Source: Hymenobacter gummosus (GTDB taxonomy: Bacteria > Bacteroidota > Bacteroidia > Cytophagales > Hymenobacteraceae). From it: DNA of 64,000 nucleotides. Both the position numbers and the translations under genes were made by a program. Position 1 is the stretch's first letter; the number at the start of each line of letters is the position of its first letter. Positions 60,055-64,000 of this stretch are shown one piece after another. The DNA lies in the NCBI RefSeq assembly GCF_003970915.1, contig NZ_RXOF01000006.1, positions 310,001 through 374,000 on the forward strand. Reading direction: 5' to 3'. The notes under the pieces are model-generated. The model was not told the origin of the DNA, made no database searches, and saw only the letters and a program-made list of their open reading frames with translations.

Positions 60055-61521
60055 TCAACCCAGGTACTTCAGCAGCACGTCCACCAGGCCCTGCACTTTG
60101 GGCGTGTAGGGCGGGTAGAACAGCTTGATGCCGGTGCGGCCGGTGCGCTGGCGCAGCACGGCTTTTTCGTTGGAGAAGGCCACGAAGCCGTAGTGCCCGT
60201 GCGCCCGCCCGATGCCGCTGTTGCCGGAGCCGCCGAAGGGCAGCTCCGGGTGGCCCAGGTGAATCAGCGTATCGTTCAGGCAGGCGCCGCCGGCGGGCAC
60301 CCGCGCCAGCAGGTAGCGCTGGGCTTCCGTGCTGCGGGCAAACAGGTACAGGGCCAGGGGCCGGGGCCGGGCGTTGATGAAGTCGGCCGCTTCCATCAGG
60401 TTGGCGCAGGTGACGACGGGCAGCAGCGGCCCGAAGATTTCCTCCTGCATCAGCCGCGCGTCCAGGGGCACGTCGACGAGCACGGTGGGCTCGATAAAGC
60501 ACTGGGCCTGGTCGACGCCGCCGCCCAGGGCCACGGTGGCGCCGCGCTGCTGGGCGTCTTCGAGCAGGCCGGCCAGGCGCTGAAAATGCTGCCCGTTGAC
60601 GATGCGCGCAAACGACTTCGACGCCGCTACGCCGGCGCCTTCGGCGTCGTAGAAGCGGCTGAGCACGGCGCGGATTTCGGCTACCAGCGCCTCGCGGATG
60701 CTTTCGTGCACCAGCAGGTAATCGGGGGCTACGCAGGTCTGGCCGGCATTGACGCACTTGCCCCACACCAGCTTTTCGGCCGCGTCGCGCAAATCGGCGG
60801 AGGCATCCACCACGGCCGGGCTTTTGCCGCCCAGCTCCAGCGTCACGCTGGTCAGGTGCTCGGCGGCGGCGCGCATCACCACCTTGCCCACCTGCGGCGA
60901 GCCGGTGAAGAAAATGTGGTCGAAGGGCAGCGCGAGCAGCGCGGTGGCTACTTCCTTGTCGCCGGGTACCACGGCCACCTCGGCCGGGTCGAACAGCTCC
61001 CCGACCATGCGCGCGAGCAGGGCGGCCACGGCGGGCGTCATTTCGGAGGGCTTGAGCACGCAGCAGTTGCCGGCAGCCAGGGCCGAGGCCAGCGGGCCCA
61101 CCGCCAGGTAAAAGGGGTAGTTCCAGGGCGCGATGATGAGGGCCACGCCCTTGGGCTCGTACTGCACCCAGGAGGTGGTGCCCAGCAAGGCCAGCGGGGT
61201 GCCCACCCGGCGCGGGGCCATCCACTGCTTCAGGTGCTTGAGGGCGTGGCGGATTTCGGCCTGGGTGGCGTACACCTCGGTCACGTCGGTTTCCAGGGCG
61301 GGCTTGCCGAAATCCTGGCGCAGGGCCTCCTGAATGGCGGCGCGGTTGCGGGTTATCCACTCGTGCAGGCGCCGCAGGCGGGCGGCCCGCTCGGTCACGG
61401 TTTCGCGGCGCAGCACGGCGCTGCGGGCCTGCTGGCGACGCAGCAGGTCGGCCAGGGACTCGGTGGTGGCGGGGAGCGGGGCGGGCGGGAGCGGCACGGC
61501 AGGGTCAGGCATAGGGGGCAC
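60055..61521 (-). CDS. Aldehyde dehydrogenase (ALDH3-like)
   Basis: 488 residues from the first ATG (a second is 3 codons on). NAD(P)-binding APWNYPFYLAVGPLASALAA, FTGSPQVGKVVM, catalytic Glu in VTLELGGKSPAVV and catalytic Cys in VNAGQTCVAPDYLLV; C-terminal LPFGGSGNSGIGRAHGHYGF. The short coenzyme-binding form without N-terminal extension is typical of class 3 enzymes that oxidise fatty and aromatic aldehydes. Upstream of the GMC alcohol oxidase on the same strand. Confidence 0.94.
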   Translation of the reverse strand: MPPMPDPAVPLPPAPLPATTESLADLLRRQQARSAVLRRETVTERAARLRRLHEWITRNRAAIQEALRQDFGKPALETDVTEVYATQAEIRHALKHLKQWMAPRRVGTPLALLGTTSWVQYEPKGVALIIAPWNYPFYLAVGPLASALAAGNCCVLKPSEMTPAVAALLARMVGELFDPAEVAVVPGDKEVATALLALPFDHIFFTGSPQVGKVVMRAAAEHLTSVTLELGGKSPAVVDASADLRDAAEKLVWGKCVNAGQTCVAPDYLLVHESIREALVAEIRAVLSRFYDAEGAGVAASKSFARIVNGQHFQRLAGLLEDAQQRGATVALGGGVDQAQCFIEPTVLVDVPLDARLMQEEIFGPLLPVVTCANLMEAADFINARPRPLALYLFARSTEAQRYLLARVPAGGACLNDTLIHLGHPELPFGGSGNSGIGRAHGHYGFVAFSNEKAVLRQRTGRTGIKLFYPPYTPKVQGLVDVLLKYLG

Positions 61522-61658
61522 GGACGAAGCCGCGGCGGCGGCTCCTGGCTAAAGTACGCGGAAATAGCCGGCTACCGCTGCCGGGCAAAGGCGGTATTTA
61601 GGCCCCCGCCGGCGTATCTTACGCCTTCATCCGCTCCTCTCTCCGCTTTCCTTTGCGC

Positions 61659-62192
61659 ATGACTACCAATCCGCCGCTGCTGCAGGGCAGCCTGGTGACG
61701 CTTCGCCCGCTGACCCCGGCCGACAAGGAGTTGTTTTACCAGTGGGCCGTGCGCTCCGACGCCACGCCGTTCATCTTCGAGGGCGAAGGCGGGGCCGCGC
61801 TGCCCACCTGGGAGCAGCTGTTTGCCGATTACCAGCCCCATTACTTCGACGGCTCTGACCCGGCCCTGGGCCAGTCCTTCGGCATCGTGGTGAACGGGCA
61901 GCCCATCGGGCAGGTCAACTACGACAGCATCGATCCGCTCGACAACTCCACCGAGCTGGACATCTGGATTGCCAGCCGCACCGATACCAGCCGCGGCTAC
62001 GGCACCGATGCGCTGAATACCCTGGTCGACTACTTGTTTGCCCAGCTCGGCGTGGAGCTGTGCACCATCGTGCCGGCGGCTTCCAATACCCGCGCCGTGC
62101 GCACCTACGAGAAGGCCGGCTTCCGACTGGCCCGCGAGGTTACCCACAACCAGGTGCGCTGGCTGCACATGGAGCGGCAGCGGCCGGTGTAG
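61659..62192 (+). CDS. GNAT-family N-acetyltransferase (RimJ/RimL type)
   Basis: 177 residues from the ATG at 61659. N-terminal LQGSLVTLRPLTPADKELFY, acetyl-CoA loop SRTDTSRGYGTDALNTLVDY, motif B AASNTRAVRTYEKAGFRL. This RimJ/RimL-like branch acetylates N-terminal amines or antibiotics; the substrate is unknown. A TATCTTAC motif about 35 bp upstream may be the -7 box. Confidence 0.9.
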   Translation: MTTNPPLLQGSLVTLRPLTPADKELFYQWAVRSDATPFIFEGEGGAALPTWEQLFADYQPHYFDGSDPALGQSFGIVVNGQPIGQVNYDSIDPLDNSTELDIWIASRTDTSRGYGTDALNTLVDYLFAQLGVELCTIVPAASNTRAVRTYEKAGFRLAREVTHNQVRWLHMERQRPV

Positions 62193-62395
62193 CGGGCCCG
62201 GTTATCCACAAAGTTTTCCACAGACTGTGTATTTCCCGGTCAGCAGCCGGTTTTCGGCGTCGGTATTCTGCCGCGGCGCGCTTATGTTTGTTGGGTTATT
62301 CGGCCTGGGCCCTTGCCGGGCCGTTTTGGCGCGTTCCGCCGCCCCGAAGCCCTGAATCTATCCATCCGAGTCGCCCCGTGCGCCCTCTTGCCCTG

Positions 62396-62824
62396 ATGAC
62401 GCCACCGCCGACGGACCGCGAGACGGTCTATTTCCGCAATACCGTAGGGAGCGTTGTGTTTCATTCGGTGGGCTACGTGCGGCTGGCCTGGTCGGCCGAG
62501 CGCATCACTCTGCCCGAGCTGCAGGCGTTCTACGAGCAGGCCCTGACTTTGCTCATCGGCGTGGGCGTGGGCCGCATCCTCTCCGAGCACGGCCAGCGCC
62601 AGCCCCTGTCGGTGGCCGCCCAGCAGTGGCTGGTCACCGATTGGATTCCGCGGGCCATCCGGCTGGCCGGGGTGCACCACGTTGCCATCGTGGAGGGGCA
62701 GAATCCGGTGCACCGGCTCTCAACGCAGGGCGTGCTGGCCGCCGCGCCGGCCGGTATGCAATTCCGGCGCTTCGAGCAGCGCCCCGAGGCCGAAGCCTGG
62801 CTGCTGACCCAACCGCGAGGCTAA
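62396..62824 (+). CDS. Small SpoIIAA/STAS-like protein
   Basis: 142 residues from the ATG at 62396. Pattern YVRLAWSAERITLPELQAFY, WLVTDWIPRAIRLAGVHHVA, FRRFEQRPEAEAWLL parallels the protein at 49994-50383 and the general SpoIIAA-like fold. The final FEQRPEAEAWL helix is diagnostic. Function unknown. Confidence 0.75.
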   Translation: MTPPPTDRETVYFRNTVGSVVFHSVGYVRLAWSAERITLPELQAFYEQALTLLIGVGVGRILSEHGQRQPLSVAAQQWLVTDWIPRAIRLAGVHHVAIVEGQNPVHRLSTQGVLAAAPAGMQFRRFEQRPEAEAWLLTQPRG

Positions 62825-62908
62825 GCCGCCCCGGCCTGAACTTGCTGGCCCCCAGCCGGCGTTGGGTAGTGCCGCCCGACGTTCTACCCGATTCCTTTCC
62901 GCATTCCG

Positions 62909-64000
62909 GTGTTACGCTTTTTTCCTGGCTGGCTGCTGCGCGGCGCCCTCGGGGCGGCCTTGCTGCTGACCTCTCCCCTACCGGCCCAGACGCCCCGCCC
63001 GGCAGCCTCAACACCTGCTCCAACGCTGAGCCTGCAGCCCGTGCCCGCGGCCATCGTGCCCACGCAGTTTTACGTAGCCGCCGTGCGCGACGAGCGGGCC
63101 GACCGCCGTCCCGTGGCATTCTTGCTCACGCGCCCGGCCCCGGGGGGCCTGACCTCGAACACCGTGCAGGCGGTGGATTTGCAGGGCGGGGTGCCGGCGG
63201 CCCTGCAGCAGTTTGTGCAGCAGAGCGTGCCCGCCAACCGCCGCCTGCGCCCGCTCACCATCCGGCTGCGCGAGTGCCGCATTCAGGAAACCAACGGGGC
63301 GCCCGGCTGGGCCAACGGGCAGCTGGCCCTGGCCCTGAGCTTCGACTGGCAGCGCGACGGGCGCCGCATTCAGCTGACCACCTACACCGGGGCGGCGCGC
63401 TACCAACGGCCGCTCAACAGCCGCTTCGACGCGGCCGAGCCGGTGCTGCGGCAGGCGCTGGTGGAAGGACTGAAGTTTCTCAACCACTGGATGAGTCGCG
63501 AAGCCGCCGCCAACGTGAAGCTGGCCACCGCCCTGCGGGTACAGCACGCCGATTTTCCGTACGTGCCCGAGCCCGACACGCTGTTCTACTCCCCCGCCCA
63601 CCCGCTCACGCTGGCCGATTTCCACGCCGCCCCGCGCCCGGCCAGCGGCTTTGCCGGTTCGGTGTTTCCGAGCTTCGCCTACACGGCCGAAGCGCAGCTG
63701 CGGGCGGGCGTGCTGCACCTGGCCGTGCAAACCAAAGTGTTCGTGGTGCGCAGCTCCTCCTGGGTGCTGCCCGCCGCCCGCGACGCGTACACCCTCAACC
63801 ACGAGCAGCGGCACTTCGACGTGGTAAAGCTGGTGGCCGAGCGGTTTAAGCGCAAAGTCACCCCCGACAGCCTCACGCTCGACAACTACGACGCGCGCAT
63901 GCAGTTCCAGTTTCTGCAGTCCTGGCGCGAAATGACCGCCCTGCAGGAGCAGTACGACGCCGAAACCAACCACGGCCGCGACCAGGCCGCCCAGCAGCGC
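62909..64000 (+). CDS. Secreted DUF922-like putative Zn-dependent protease, truncated by window end
   Basis: 364 codons visible from a GTG at 62909; the frame is open to the window edge. Signal peptide (RFFPGWLLRGALGAALLLTS, cleavage near PAQT). A beta-rich N-terminal region includes LRPLTIRLRECRIQETNG and QLALALSFDWQRDGRRIQL. The second part has AYTLNHEQRHFDVVKLVAER, an HExxH motif in the setting seen in DUF922 predicted secreted Zn proteases. The GTG start is inferred since no ATG precedes the leader. Confidence 0.7.
   Translation, partial: MLRFFPGWLLRGALGAALLLTSPLPAQTPRPAASTPAPTLSLQPVPAAIVPTQFYVAAVRDERADRRPVAFLLTRPAPGGLTSNTVQAVDLQGGVPAALQQFVQQSVPANRRLRPLTIRLRECRIQETNGAPGWANGQLALALSFDWQRDGRRIQLTTYTGAARYQRPLNSRFDAAEPVLRQALVEGLKFLNHWMSREAAANVKLATALRVQHADFPYVPEPDTLFYSPAHPLTLADFHAAPRPASGFAGSVFPSFAYTAEAQLRAGVLHLAVQTKVFVVRSSSWVLPAARDAYTLNHEQRHFDVVKLVAERFKRKVTPDSLTLDNYDARMQFQFLQSWREMTALQEQYDAETNHGRDQAAQQR

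Noticed and set aside
60050-61360. A second minus-strand frame overlapping the aldehyde dehydrogenase
   Set aside because: Arginine-rich alternate frame without motifs; the 60055-61521 frame has the complete ALDH signature.

Overview
The window looks like a chromosome segment from a high-GC member of the Bacteroidota, most likely Hymenobacter or a close relative (Hymenobacteraceae, Cytophagales). The signs are five proteins with type IX secretion (T9SS) C-terminal sorting domains, promoters of the TTG-N19-21-TAnnTTTG type, almost no Shine-Dalgarno sequences, a fused ornithine/glycine-lipid acyltransferase, and very GC-rich third codon positions. Most long open frames on the strand opposite a gene are GC-driven shadows and are left out.

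Layout. 1-2 kb: an HlyD adaptor and a TolC-like efflux gene cut by the window edge. 2.5-5.6 kb: a small unknown protein and a DUF4132 protein. 5.8-9.6 kb: secreted M28 peptidase, exported methyltransferase and nicotinate phosphoribosyltransferase. 9.6-21.8 kb, minus strand: a purine cluster, transcribed purL, purQ, purC, (hypothetical, GNAT), purD, purN, purF, purM. 22.3-24.6 kb: overlapping pyrD-pyrF-pyrE. With pncB this makes a nucleotide island rich in PRPP users. 24.6-25.3 kb: a noncoding or leader region with a strong promoter, two terminators and small ORFs. 25.6-35 kb: envelope genes (DUF4468-like, OlsF-like acyltransferase, beta-barrel, secreted nuclease, two T9SS clients). 35.4-40.4 kb: a sigma-54 response regulator and a large hybrid kinase. 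40.5-51.8 kb: small exported proteins, thioesterase, DJ-1/PfpI, T9SS proteins including a frameshifted metalloprotease, beta-barrel, tRNA-Val(GAC), HDAC-like hydrolase and OmpA lipoprotein. 51.9-55.2 kb: a type III polyketide synthase cluster. 55.4-64 kb: a minimal T9SS protein, a 34-residue protein, a flavin monooxygenase, a GMC alcohol oxidase, an aldehyde dehydrogenase, a GNAT, and a secreted Zn-protease-like gene cut by the window end.

The most striking signal is the set of long palindromic repeats sitting in operon spacers and at gene ends. Two kinds carry their own nuclease inside the purine operon. One is a REP-associated tyrosine transposase (RAYT) unit at 9641-10470, whose REP GTAG tetranucleotides supply the stop codons of purM and of the RAYT itself. 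The other is a DUF559 (PD-(D/E)XK) nuclease bracketed by 40-bp inverted repeats at 17287-17824. It is joined in frame to the C-terminus of PurQ, and a solo copy of its repeat lies inside purN. I consider this DUF559/inverted-repeat element the best candidate here for an under-described mobile system, by analogy with RAYT/REP.
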